Below are positions 9,114-17,471 of a stretch of DNA of 64,000 nucleotides, piece after piece. The stretch covers positions 201,556 to 265,555 of the forward strand of contig JAIXKI010000002.1 in assembly GCA_026936105.1 (NCBI GenBank), written 5' to 3'. Source of the stretch: Chitinophagales bacterium (lineage in GTDB: Bacteria > Bacteroidota > Bacteroidia > Chitinophagales > Chitinophagaceae). A model generated the notes under the pieces. That model was not told the origin of the DNA. It searched no databases and saw nothing but the letters and a program-made list of their open reading frames with translations. Each line of letters starts with the position of its first letter. The first letter of the stretch is position 1. A program made the position numbers and the translations under genes.

Positions 9114-9371
9114 TTAATCACAAGGACCGTAGCTGATTGGAGCATGAAATGTTCCTATTTTAATATTTCCTGCTTCACTGCTATTATTATCCTTCATTTG
9201 CTTCAATGCTATATACAATCCATTAGGTGTCGTCCCATAGTTATGATGATCAATCGTATTTCCAATCCAATCAGGCACAATGATTTTATTATTTGATGGA
9301 CGAATAAAATTTAGAATATTAAGTGCAAAATCTGTACAATTAAAATCATTAAAATCATATCGCAGGCTCAT
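9114..9371 (-). CDS. C-terminal part of a broken secreted protein with an NCTDFA motif
   Basis: 85-residue frame with no signal peptide of its own and a stop immediately upstream. The motif NCTDFAL and the downstream segment DHHNYGTTPNGLY recall the C-terminal tips of large secreted Bacteroidota proteins, and the NCxxF pattern is reminiscent of papain-like (NlpC/LRAT-type) cysteine hydrolases. This is a weak, motif-level resemblance. The frame overlaps an upstream lipoprotein-like frame at 9355-9501 by 17 bp. Deleting one base near 9360 would join them into one lipoprotein of about 128 residues, so this is probably the distal half of a frameshifted gene. Confidence 0.55.
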   Translation of the reverse strand: MSLRYDFNDFNCTDFALNILNFIRPSNNKIIVPDWIGNTIDHHNYGTTPNGLYIALKQMKDNNSSEAGNIKIGTFHAPISYGPCD

Positions 9372-9501
9372 CTGCCTTTATCCTTTCTGATTGCATTGCT
9401 GCTTTTCGGCAGGAAATAATTATTGCTGTAAGAATAAAGCCTGATGTAAATAAGACAGAGCTGATAGTAAGCAGCCGGCGGCCGATAATAAATTTTCTCA
9501 A
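9355..9501 (-). pseudogene. N-terminal lipoprotein piece separated by a +1 frameshift from the NCTDFA frame
   Basis: Minus-strand frame of 48 codons from a TTG at 9501. It encodes a basic N-terminus, a hydrophobic stretch and a lipobox-like AIIISC followed by charged residues, then ends ...KADEPAI and stop. In the +1 frame the next residues are YDFNDFNCTDFA. A single-base loss at the GCGATATGA junction (about 9355-9363) would give one continuous lipoprotein. There is no ATG, so the true start is unclear, which also fits decay. Confidence 0.4.
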
Positions 9502-9535
9502 GCGGCTTAGGTTTTTGGTCTTTCAAAAGTAGTGT

Positions 9536-9547
9536 GTTTCATGAAAC
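9536..9547. promoter_or_regulatory. 12-bp perfect palindrome upstream of the lipoprotein frame
   Basis: GTTTCATGAAAC is a perfect palindrome located 35 bp upstream of the lipoprotein start on the minus strand, in the otherwise gene-free right part of the island (9502-9647). It could be an operator for a dimeric regulator. Palindromes of this length also occur by chance in AT-rich DNA. Confidence 0.2.
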
Positions 9548-9647
9548 CTGTGAATAACCTTTTTTGTGCTATTTATTAATTTAAAATTTAATTCGCTTCT
9601 CAGCGTTGTAATACCCTGCAACATAATACCTCACAGGATGAAAGATT

Positions 9648-9662
9648 CATTTATGTACCTTG
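9648..9662 (+). repeat. right copy of 15-bp direct repeat flanking the AT-rich island
   Basis: CATTTATGTACCTTG, identical to 8626-8640. It is followed by CAG CTT CCT TAA, which looks like the displaced original end of the upstream 140-residue protein gene, and then by the lipid-kinase start at 9678. Confidence 0.85.
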
Positions 9663-9677
9663 CAGCTTCCTTAAAAT

Positions 9678-10577
9678 ATGCCACGCAAAATAATCTACAT
9701 CATCAATCCTATTTCCGGAACCAGGGTAAAGACCGGCCTGGAAAAAATGATCGTTCAAAAAACAAATACCGCCGGAATACCGTTTGAGATCTTCCCATCG
9801 GTTGCAAGCGGAGATTATTCTTTTCTTCACCCCGTGATCAGGGAAAAAAAGATCACGGATGTGGTAATTGCCGGTGGTGATGGCACGGTAAGCCAGGTGA
9901 TCAACGGATTGATGCAACACGATGTAAACTTCGGAATTATCCCCTGCGGTTCGGGTAATGGGCTGGCTTTTGCTGCAAAGATCCCCAGGCGGCCTGAACG
10001 GGCCCTGGATATAATTTTTAAAGGCAAAGCCATTGCCACCGACGGATTCAATATCAATGAGCATTTTTCCTGTATGCTTGCAGGCCTGGGATTGGATGCA
10101 AAAGTGGCTTATGATTTCACCCAACAATCAACCAGAGGTTTGAAAACATATATCAGGCTGGTCATCAGAAATTTTTTTTCCGTAAAGCCTTTTTCTTTTG
10201 AGATCGAACTGAATAAAACCAAATTAGAGCTTGATGCTTTTTTCATCAGTATTGCCAACAGTAATCAATTCGGCAACAATTTCAAGATAGCTCCAAAAGC
10301 AAGCCTGCACGATGGATTATTGGATATTGTGATCGCAACCCGGCAAACCAAGATTAGTTTCTTTTTGCAAACGCTTCGCCAGATCACAGGCCTGGTGGAC
10401 CTGCAATCGGAAACTGTAGTCTCAAAAAATAAAAGCCTTATCTATTTTCAGACCAAAGGTCTTACCATCTTCAACCGGTCTTCAGCTCCTTTTCATATTG
10501 ATGGTGAACCGGCAGAAATTCCGGATAAACTGAAAATCGGGATCAGGGAAAAATGTTTCCGGCTCCTTCAGCCCTGA
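9678..10577 (+). CDS. YegS/DagK-family lipid kinase
   Basis: 299-residue soluble kinase that phosphorylates diacylglycerol or related lipids with ATP. The N-terminal DAGK catalytic domain carries the glycine-rich GGDGTVSQVINGL motif (about residues 66-78) and the PCGSGNGLA loop; the C-terminal beta-sandwich domain ends with the FHIDGEPAEIP motif. The length is typical. It was probably translated with the upstream secreted protein gene before the island inserted. The 3' end overlaps the convergent patatin-like gene by 35 bp. Confidence 0.93.
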   Translation: MPRKIIYIINPISGTRVKTGLEKMIVQKTNTAGIPFEIFPSVASGDYSFLHPVIREKKITDVVIAGGDGTVSQVINGLMQHDVNFGIIPCGSGNGLAFAAKIPRRPERALDIIFKGKAIATDGFNINEHFSCMLAGLGLDAKVAYDFTQQSTRGLKTYIRLVIRNFFSVKPFSFEIELNKTKLELDAFFISIANSNQFGNNFKIAPKASLHDGLLDIVIATRQTKISFFLQTLRQITGLVDLQSETVVSKNKSLIYFQTKGLTIFNRSSAPFHIDGEPAEIPDKLKIGIREKCFRLLQP

Positions 10578-12816
10578 GCGAGTCAACATAGTTTTTATTC
10601 ATCAATCTCAGGAGCCTGGCAAAGCTTGCCTTATTATACGGGTTATTTACTGAAGAGATTATATCATTCTTTTCACTCTGGGTCAAATGAAAATTCAATG
10701 CCGCTTTGTTTTCTTCGCTGCCGGAAGCATATTGAAAAATGATCTTATAAATATCATGTTCTTTCACTTCCGCATAATAACTGAGCATGTCATTCTGAAA
10801 AAACTCCATCATCTTATACCAGTTGTGCTGCAGCAGCAGGAAAGGTTTGGTCACATTGTCGGTGATGCTTTCGGAGACATAAGGCGCTTCCCATCCGCCG
10901 GCTTCCCTGTCCCTTATCTGAACCAGTAAAACGCCGCTTGTATTTTCTCCGATCCAATCATTAAAGGATTCAAGAAAACGAAGAGCTGTTTCCTGGCCAT
11001 AATTATCACGCAGGCCTGCATCCATCACATCTATCACCGGATTGGAAGGCAGCCATACATTGGGAAGAACGATAGGAAATGTTGCGTTCATTCTTAAAGC
11101 CGTCAGCACTCTGAGATTGCCGGGATCCTGGTCTTTAAAAAATGATCCGAAATCAATGATATCGGGATCCACTTTGGGAATACGGGCAGTATCATCACGC
11201 CCTTGCATCATGAAGCGGACCGGCTGAGTGCTGATCAGCATTTTTCTTCCATCCCGGGAGACGGTAGAATTAAAAAACATCAGGGGAATGTTTGCCGCCT
11301 TTTCATCATCTGCATAATCTTTGATCTGTTTATCAAGATAACCTTTTGTATCCAGGTTGAATTTTTGTTCAAATGCATAACCCCGGTCTTTTACATACTT
11401 GTAAGGGCCGACACTGAACTTTTGTGCTGGCGAGATAAGGTCCCGGGCAAAAAGAGAAGAGAAAACAGGATTCAGAAGATCTTCTGCTATATCATCCACA
11501 TATTCCTTGTCCTGCAAATGAATGTTCTCTCCTTTTTCCCTGCGTAAATATAATTCACGGAAGTAAGTGGCCCCCATCATTCCGCCTGAAGCTCCTGCGA
11601 TCAGGAATGTTTTTTTCATAAGAGCGCCGTGGGTGATGCTATCCAGCTGCTGAAGCACTTTCATGGTAAACGTAGCGCTGCGATGGCCGCCGCCGCTTAC
11701 ACAGATCACCACCATCAATGGTTTTTCGCTGTCCTGTTTTCTTTTCCACCGGTCCAGTATCCGGATCATGTTTTGCCTATCAGCTTCCACATTTTCTTTT
11801 GTGCAGAGTGCCATTAATCCTTCCTGCGTATAGGATGGACGAAGATCTTTGTCCAAATAGTTCAGGCCATAGGCTTTATTCCGCGGGTCTATCCAGTTGA
11901 GTTGATAAAAAATATTCAATGCCAATACCAGCACAATGAGGTAAGGGATGCTCCAGCTTTGCAGAAAAAAAGTGAATGCCGCAGCCACACCAATCAATAT
12001 GGAAAAAAAGATGGTGATGCTGGCAGCTGCCGGTATCTGAAATATCTGGTGATCCAGAAAAAAACCGATGATCACCAGGAAAATAAAAGCAGCAAACACA
12101 GAAAGTATTGCTGCAAAGTGATGGCTTTTAAAAATGGACTGAATGAACTGATCTGTATAATGCGATACATCTCTTGTCTTCCTCAGTTTGGCCGGAGTTT
12201 CAAAATACCAGTCCACATGTATCAGGTCACTATCGCCACGCTTCCCTTCATTAGCATGATAATCCCTGATATATTCTTTCGGGTTTTTGATCACCGGCAT
12301 CATTCGCCTGAGTATCGTACGGTCAGCACGAAAAAAATACAGAAAAGAAACTGCCAAAATAAATATCAATCCGGCTAAAAAACCTCCTGCAAAAAAAATG
12401 ATCTCTACCACAGGCACCAGTTCTTTGTGATGAACAAAATCATAAGCCCGGAAAAAATAAAACACAAGAAAGATCAGAGGCAATGCAAAATTATTGATGC
12501 AATACTTCAGAAACGGGTTTGTCGTTGCAGCCAGGAAATGAAAATGTTTGCTGAAAAGAATAAACGTGGCAATATTCCAGCTCATGATGAACATGCCAAC
12601 TGCTATTCCCACAATGGCATAGCTGAATGAATTTACATTACCGAGGTATTCGGGAGCAAGAAATAATGAATCGGCGCCGAATGTTTTCAGAAATCCTCCC
12701 CCAACTGTAGCAAATAAAATATACCATAACACCAGCAGCACCTGGTATTTTCTGAAATGAAGAAACAATAATTGTACAGGAAAAGAATGGATAAACCCTT
12801 TCAGCCAGGCTTTCAT
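10543..12816 (-). CDS. large membrane protein with patatin-like phospholipase domain
   Basis: 757-residue protein. The N-terminal ~310 residues contain about seven or eight hydrophobic helices. The C-terminal half is a patatin domain with the oxyanion segment CVSGGGHRS, the nucleophile elbow GASGG (Ser within AGASGGMMG) and the catalytic Asp in MDAGLRDNYG. Patatins hydrolyse acyl chains from (phospho)lipids with a Ser-Asp dyad. Fusion to a multi-spanning N-terminal region puts the active site at the inner membrane. It lies tail to tail with the lipid kinase, so both may act on membrane lipids, but they are separate transcripts. Confidence 0.88.
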   Translation of the reverse strand: MKAWLKGFIHSFPVQLLFLHFRKYQVLLVLWYILFATVGGGFLKTFGADSLFLAPEYLGNVNSFSYAIVGIAVGMFIMSWNIATFILFSKHFHFLAATTNPFLKYCINNFALPLIFLVFYFFRAYDFVHHKELVPVVEIIFFAGGFLAGLIFILAVSFLYFFRADRTILRRMMPVIKNPKEYIRDYHANEGKRGDSDLIHVDWYFETPAKLRKTRDVSHYTDQFIQSIFKSHHFAAILSVFAAFIFLVIIGFFLDHQIFQIPAAASITIFFSILIGVAAAFTFFLQSWSIPYLIVLVLALNIFYQLNWIDPRNKAYGLNYLDKDLRPSYTQEGLMALCTKENVEADRQNMIRILDRWKRKQDSEKPLMVVICVSGGGHRSATFTMKVLQQLDSITHGALMKKTFLIAGASGGMMGATYFRELYLRREKGENIHLQDKEYVDDIAEDLLNPVFSSLFARDLISPAQKFSVGPYKYVKDRGYAFEQKFNLDTKGYLDKQIKDYADDEKAANIPLMFFNSTVSRDGRKMLISTQPVRFMMQGRDDTARIPKVDPDIIDFGSFFKDQDPGNLRVLTALRMNATFPIVLPNVWLPSNPVIDVMDAGLRDNYGQETALRFLESFNDWIGENTSGVLLVQIRDREAGGWEAPYVSESITDNVTKPFLLLQHNWYKMMEFFQNDMLSYYAEVKEHDIYKIIFQYASGSEENKAALNFHLTQSEKNDIISSVNNPYNKASFARLLRLMNKNYVDSLRAEGAGNIFP

Positions 12817-12879
12817 GTTTCAAATACAGTTATCTCTAAAATTAGTGATAAATACCTGCTCTTCAAATATCTTACCCGG

Positions 12880-13953
12880 TTATTGCGGTATTTTATTACC
12901 ACGAATGATAAATATCATCCATACCAAAGAAAGTAACAGCAACATGGCCACAAACTGGTGTGCAATGGCAAGCCACAAAAAAGGGCCCTGATCCGTTGAA
13001 TTCACAACAGAAAGAATGCCCAGTATCACCTGCAGCAATACGATCCCTGCGGGCAACCATTTTGTTTTCTTAAACAGAGTCGTTGCAGTTATCATCCCGG
13101 CTTTTGCATACCAGATAAAAATAAGTATGAGGATCAGGTATGCCAGGTCTCGGTGAATGAACTGGATCATCAGTGGGTTGTCTATAAAAAATGTAAGTCC
13201 GGGAAACCGATGAGTGCCGAACGAATGAAGATTTTCAGGGATCCAGCTACCATTTATCTTAGGCCAGGTAGGAGCTGCAGAAGCTGCTTTTAGCCCTGCC
13301 ATAAAAGCGCCGTAGATCAATTGAAGCACCAGTATCGCAGTGATCCAGATCGTAAATCTTTTCAATGATTTGCTTATGACCATTTGTTCTTTGGGAACCA
13401 GCAATTCCAGTGCAAACCACAAGGTATAACACAACAATCCCAGTGCAAGAATAAAATGAATGGCCAGCTTGTAATGGCTTACATACAAAGCATCAGAATC
13501 TTCCAGCCCGCTCATCACCATGATCCAGCCCACCAACCCCTGCAAGGCTCCGAGCAGGAATAAGATGATCATGGGCCGGATCATTTCTTTCTTAAATCTT
13601 TTCCGGATCAAAAAGATCACAAATGGAATAATAAAGACCACTCCGATCAGCCTTGCCCATAAACGGTGAAACCACTCCCAGAAAAAAATAAATTTAAAAT
13701 CATGAAGCGTGAAGTCAAAATTGAGATATTTGAACTGTGCGATCTGCTTGTATTTTTCAAAAGCAATATTCCAATCATTCTCATTCATGGGCGGCAGGGC
13801 CCCCATAATAGGCTTCCATTCGGTAATAGAAAGGCCGGATCCTGTAATACGGGTGATACCACCCAACAAGACCTGTATGATGATCATTCCTACACCCACC
13901 AAAAGCCAGATAGCGACAGGTTTTGAAGAACGTTTTGATATTAGCTGATCCAT
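12880..13953 (-). CDS. ctaA: heme A synthase CtaA/COX15
   Basis: 357-residue, eight-helix inner membrane enzyme that oxidises the C8 methyl of heme O to give heme A. The family hallmarks are visible: GGITRITGSGLSITEWKP in the first loop, EWFHRLWAR with a heme-ligand histidine, the second-half FIHRDLAYL, and AIHQFVAMLLL near the end. Heme A is needed by the CoxI subunit at 27.4-29.2 kb; the heme O synthase CtaB is at 26.4 kb. This gene is separate from that operon and stands alone between unrelated genes. Confidence 0.96.
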   Translation of the reverse strand: MDQLISKRSSKPVAIWLLVGVGMIIIQVLLGGITRITGSGLSITEWKPIMGALPPMNENDWNIAFEKYKQIAQFKYLNFDFTLHDFKFIFFWEWFHRLWARLIGVVFIIPFVIFLIRKRFKKEMIRPMIILFLLGALQGLVGWIMVMSGLEDSDALYVSHYKLAIHFILALGLLCYTLWFALELLVPKEQMVISKSLKRFTIWITAILVLQLIYGAFMAGLKAASAAPTWPKINGSWIPENLHSFGTHRFPGLTFFIDNPLMIQFIHRDLAYLILILIFIWYAKAGMITATTLFKKTKWLPAGIVLLQVILGILSVVNSTDQGPFLWLAIAHQFVAMLLLLSLVWMIFIIRGNKIPQ

Positions 13954-14050
13954 GCAGTAGCAAAGTTAGGGTATGAATATCTTTAAAGATCTCTCTATTA
14001 AAAATTCAAAATAAGAGAATACACAGCTGAAAATTCATAACTGCTTATTT

Positions 14051-14659
14051 TTGAAAAAAATTTTGTTACAGGCATCTTACCAGGAAGAACTGATCGAAGC
14101 AGGCTGCGATGAAGCAGGCCGTGGTTGTCTTGCAGGACCTGTATTTGCAGCAGCAGTCATCCTGCCCAAAGGATTTTCTCACCCTGAGCTCAATGACTCA
14201 AAACAACTTTCAGAAAAGCAGCGGGAAGAATTAAGAACGGTAATTGAAGACCGTGCGTTGGCTTTTGCGGTGGCAAGCATAGATAATAATGAAATAGATC
14301 ATATCAATATTCTAAAAGCATCATTCAAAGCGATGCACCTGGCCATAGAAAAATTAGAGATCCGTCCCCGGTTTTTACTTATTGACGGTAACCGGTTCAT
14401 CAAATACAAAAGAATACCTCACCAGTGCATTATTAAAGGCGATGCGACTTTCATGTCCATAGCCGCGGCAAGTATTCTGGCCAAAACATACAGGGACGAT
14501 CTGATGAAAAGGCTTCACGATGAATTTCCCCAATACGGATGGATAAACAATAAAGGTTATGGCACCGAGGCACACCGGAAAGCCATAGAACAATACGGCC
14601 TCAGCAAATATCACCGTAAAAGTTTTCGTTTGATAACCCGGCAAGAAGAGTTGTTCTAA
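14051..14659 (+). CDS. rnhB: ribonuclease HII
   Basis: 202-residue enzyme that nicks the RNA strand of RNA/DNA hybrids and removes single ribonucleotides from DNA. The active-site motif [13 protein letters not shown] (D20, E21) and the later ILLIDGNRF-like and [14 protein letters not shown] blocks are present. The start is uncertain. There is no ATG; the listed start is TTG at 14051, but a TAnnTTTG-like box (TATTTTTG, 14046-14053) overlaps it, which would favour a start at TTG 14063 (MLQASYQ...), closer to the family's usual N-terminus. Either form includes the whole catalytic domain. Confidence 0.95.
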   Translation: MKKILLQASYQEELIEAGCDEAGRGCLAGPVFAAAVILPKGFSHPELNDSKQLSEKQREELRTVIEDRALAFAVASIDNNEIDHINILKASFKAMHLAIEKLEIRPRFLLIDGNRFIKYKRIPHQCIIKGDATFMSIAAASILAKTYRDDLMKRLHDEFPQYGWINNKGYGTEAHRKAIEQYGLSKYHRKSFRLITRQEELF

Positions 14660-14747
14660 TTCTTAAAATTTTCATAACGCTTAAACTTATCACGAAAGCC
14701 TTCGTCTTAGAACAGAGTACAGTAATTGTTTCACCAAAATTTTAGAC

Positions 14748-15059
14748 ATGAAAAAATTATTTATCCTAATGCTGGCACTCGGATTCCTGACCGTATCCGC
14801 ATCAGCGCAGAAGACACAAAAAGATAACAAGACTAAATTCCGCACCGAGCAAAACTTCAAAAAAGGGATCACGACTCAGGATCAGAAGTATGGAAATAAA
14901 AAGGCCCGCAAATATCTCAGGAAAGGAAATAAGAAATTTCATAAAGGCCATTTTGCTCATTCCCGGAAGCATAGATCTTTTATGAAGAAAAACCGGATGA
15001 ATAAAAAATGGATGCCCCTGAAAAGGCATCATAACAATAAAAGCCGCAGAGTGATCTGA
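14748..15059 (+). CDS. small, very basic secreted protein of unknown function
   Basis: 103-residue protein with a clear signal peptide ending SASAQ (residue 21). The mature part is about 40% Lys, Arg and His, with no acidic cluster and no cysteine. Such composition would bind polyanions (nucleic acid, LPS, acidic polysaccharide). No family is recognised. It is a single gene with its own intrinsic terminator downstream. Confidence 0.75.
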   Translation: MKKLFILMLALGFLTVSASAQKTQKDNKTKFRTEQNFKKGITTQDQKYGNKKARKYLRKGNKKFHKGHFAHSRKHRSFMKKNRMNKKWMPLKRHHNNKSRRVI

Positions 15060-15111
15060 TTATTTGTTCTTTCATTGCCATACAGAAGGAATCGGTGAGT
15101 TGGGTAAAAGG

Positions 15112-15135
15112 GGCTGTCCTAAAAGGCAGCCTTTT
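15112..15135 (+). terminator. intrinsic terminator after the basic secreted protein
   Basis: The hairpin GGCTG-T-CCT-AAA-AGG-CAGCC (8 bp with one bulged T) is followed directly by TTTTT, 53 bp after the stop of the 103-residue gene. Confidence 0.8.
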
Positions 15136-15158
15136 TAATTTTAACTTCAAAAGTCTTT

Positions 15159-15191
15159 CTTGCCAACTACGACAGGTAATATTTAGATTTG
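15159..15191 (+). promoter_or_regulatory. putative Bacteroidota promoter for the GT2 gene
   Basis: The -7 box TAGATTTG (15184-15191) matches TAnnTTTG and lies 10 bp before the ATG at 15202. A CTTG at 15159-15162 is a poor -33 candidate with a long (21 bp) spacer. The box follows the preceding terminator, so an independent transcript is expected. Confidence 0.4.
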
Positions 15192-15201
15192 TCCCGGTAT
15201 C

Positions 15202-16317
15202 ATGATCCTTCTTTTCATTATCATACTTTTTTTTGCAGGATACGCCGTTCTGATGATCTATTACTGGCATAGCTGGCTTCATATTCCTGAGTTTACAAAT
15301 TCGGCCATTGAAAAAAATTCTTCATTCTCTGTGATCATTCCGGCAAGGAATGAAGAAGCATCCATATTTTCTTTATTAAAAAGCCTTAAAGAGCAAAGCT
15401 ACCTCAAAGAACAATTTGAAATCATTGTTATTGATGACCACTCAACCGACAACACAGCAGGCATAGTAAAGGAATTTGATGGAGTCAGATTGATTCAACT
15501 GGAAGAAGATAATATCAACTCCTATAAAAAGAAAGCAATTGAGACAGGCATTGCCTTATCAAAAAATGAATGGATCGTCTGTACGGATGCCGATTGCCTG
15601 CCACCCGTGAATTGGTTAGAAACCATTGCTGCTTTTAAAAAGGAGAAACATTCTGTTTTTATTGCCGCACCCGTGGTTTTTAAAAACAATCATTCCCTTC
15701 TGGAAATTTTTCAGTCTCTTGACTTTCTGGTGCTACAGGGAATAACTGCCGTATCGGTGTACAGAAATCTTATGTCCATGTGCAATGGGGCCAATCTTGC
15801 CTATAAACGAAGGGTTTTTGATGAAGTGAACGGTTTTTCAGGAATTGACAAAATCGCATCGGGCGATGACATGCTGCTGATGCATAAGATCCGGAAAAAA
15901 TATCCCGGTTCGGTTCATTATCTCAAATCAAAATCGGCAATTGTTATTTCTGAGCCGCAGAAAACATGGAAAAGCTTTTTTTATCAAAGGATCCGCTGGG
16001 CAAGCAAAGCAGGGCATTATGATGATAAAAGGATTCTGCCGGTATTATTATTGGTTTATATATTCAATCTTTCTTTTTTGGTCCTGCTCATAGCAGGGTT
16101 TTGGAATTATCATTACTGGCTCTATGCCGCCTGCTTCTGGGTATTAAAAACAATAATAGAGTTCCCCTTTGTCCATTCTGTTTCATCCTTTTTTGGCAAG
16201 CGGTCGTTAATGAAATATTTCTTCTTTTTGCAGCCGCTTCATATTTTCTACACCATTCTTGCAGGTTTATTCGGGCAGTTCGGAAAATACGAATGGAAAG
16301 GAAGAAAAGTAAAATAG
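15202..16317 (+). CDS. GT2 family glycosyltransferase, membrane-bound
   Basis: 371-residue protein with an N-terminal transmembrane helix (residues 1-22), a GT-A catalytic domain (SVIIPARNEE, IDDHSTDNT, the DAD motif in CTDADCLPP, and QRIRWASK matching the processive QxxRW motif) and about three C-terminal helices. It should transfer a sugar from a nucleotide donor to a lipid or growing polysaccharide at the inner membrane. The QxxRW motif leans towards a polysaccharide synthase-like subgroup. It is not next to other glycosyltransferases; the nearest polysaccharide genes are at 17.5-21.2 kb on the other strand. Confidence 0.9.
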   Translation: MILLFIIILFFAGYAVLMIYYWHSWLHIPEFTNSAIEKNSSFSVIIPARNEEASIFSLLKSLKEQSYLKEQFEIIVIDDHSTDNTAGIVKEFDGVRLIQLEEDNINSYKKKAIETGIALSKNEWIVCTDADCLPPVNWLETIAAFKKEKHSVFIAAPVVFKNNHSLLEIFQSLDFLVLQGITAVSVYRNLMSMCNGANLAYKRRVFDEVNGFSGIDKIASGDDMLLMHKIRKKYPGSVHYLKSKSAIVISEPQKTWKSFFYQRIRWASKAGHYDDKRILPVLLLVYIFNLSFLVLLIAGFWNYHYWLYAACFWVLKTIIEFPFVHSVSSFFGKRSLMKYFFFLQPLHIFYTILAGLFGQFGKYEWKGRKVK

Positions 16318-16375
16318 CGGAGAATTCTCAGATACAGATATATTTGTAACCATTGTTAATTTCATTTCTTCATCA

Positions 16376-17467
16376 ATGGAGCAGGCAAGGTCATTTCAGT
16401 CGGCAGCATGGCACAGGTTAAAAAAAAACAAGGGAGCTGTCTTCGGCCTTGTTCTGATCATTATCTCCGTCATCACTGCAATTATTGCTTATTTCATCGC
16501 TCCGGACCATTCTCCTTTTGCCAATAGGATCATTCTTGAGATAGGTGGACGGAAGCCCGGATTTGAACAGCAGTTCATCAAAGTGAAAAAAGAAAAGGAT
16601 GTCACAAACCCCGGATTTTTCGGCCAACTGTTATCAGGAAAAGAAGATGCTTATTACTACATACCGGTCACAGGATACGAAAAAAAAGGTGACAGCATCA
16701 TCGTTCAAAAGTATATTGATGAAAAACTGAGTGAACGGCAGGCTTACGATCTTTCCCAACTTGCCCCGGATCCTGTCACTACCAAAAAGTTTTTGCTGGG
16801 CACCGACAAATACGGCCGAGACATTTTAAGCCGTATTATCATCGGCACCCGGGTAAGTTTGAGTGTTGGCCTTATCACCGTGATCATTTCACTCAGCATC
16901 GGCCTGATACTCGGATCACTGGCAGGATACTATGGCGGAAAGACCGATAACATCATCATGTGGTTCATCAATGTAATCTGGAGCATTCCCACGCTTCTCC
17001 TGGTATTTGCCATCACACTGGTACTTGGAAAAGGCTTCTGGCAAATATTCGTTGCCGTCGGCCTTACCATGTGGGTGAACATTGCAAGACTTGTAAGAGG
17101 ACAGGTATTGGGAATCCGCGAACTGGAATATATTGAAGCAGCAAGAGCATTGGGATATTCCGATATCAGAACCATTGCCCGCCATATATGGCCCAACATC
17201 ATGGGGCCGGTGATGGTGATCGCTGCTTCCAATTTTGCTTCTGCCATCATTATCGAAGCGGGTTTGAGTTTTTTAGGAATAGGTGTTCAGCCGCCGCAAC
17301 CCAGCTGGGGTTTAATGATCAAAGAGAATTATAATTTTATCATTACACAAAATCCGATGCTGGCACTGGCTCCCGGATTTGCCATCATGCTGCTGGTACT
17401 GGCATTTAACTTATTGGGAAACGGACTCAGCGATGCACTGAATGTGAAGAGTAAAAATTTTTCCTGA
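16376..17467 (+). CDS. ABC transporter permease, DppC/OppC type
   Basis: 363-residue inner membrane permease. The first helix is at about residues 20-43, then comes an enlarged extracytoplasmic loop of about 90 residues, then the five-helix BPD_transp_1 domain. The EAA loop is EAARALGYSDIRTIARHIWPN and the end GLSFLGIGVQPPQPSWG is typical of DppC. These permeases pair with DppB and ATPases to import peptides or nickel, but no partner gene is in the window. Many Bacteroidota carry dispersed Dpp/Opp genes, so the other subunits are probably elsewhere. Confidence 0.92.
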   Translation: MEQARSFQSAAWHRLKKNKGAVFGLVLIIISVITAIIAYFIAPDHSPFANRIILEIGGRKPGFEQQFIKVKKEKDVTNPGFFGQLLSGKEDAYYYIPVTGYEKKGDSIIVQKYIDEKLSERQAYDLSQLAPDPVTTKKFLLGTDKYGRDILSRIIIGTRVSLSVGLITVIISLSIGLILGSLAGYYGGKTDNIIMWFINVIWSIPTLLLVFAITLVLGKGFWQIFVAVGLTMWVNIARLVRGQVLGIRELEYIEAARALGYSDIRTIARHIWPNIMGPVMVIAASNFASAIIIEAGLSFLGIGVQPPQPSWGLMIKENYNFIITQNPMLALAPGFAIMLLVLAFNLLGNGLSDALNVKSKNFS

Positions 17468-17471
17468 CCCG

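Larger units (their letters stand above)
8641..9662. mobile_element. putative 1-kb inserted island bounded by 15-bp direct repeats
   Basis: The segment between the two CATTTATGTACCTTG copies is much richer in A and T than its surroundings. It carries only short minus-strand frames and interrupts what reads as a simple operon (secreted protein followed by lipid kinase). Removing 8641-9662 restores a reading frame ending HLCTLQLP with a stop 3 bp before the kinase ATG. No transposase, integrase or clear terminal inverted repeat is visible, so the insertion mechanism is unknown. It could be a non-autonomous element, the residue of a larger one, or a recombination product. Confidence 0.55.
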
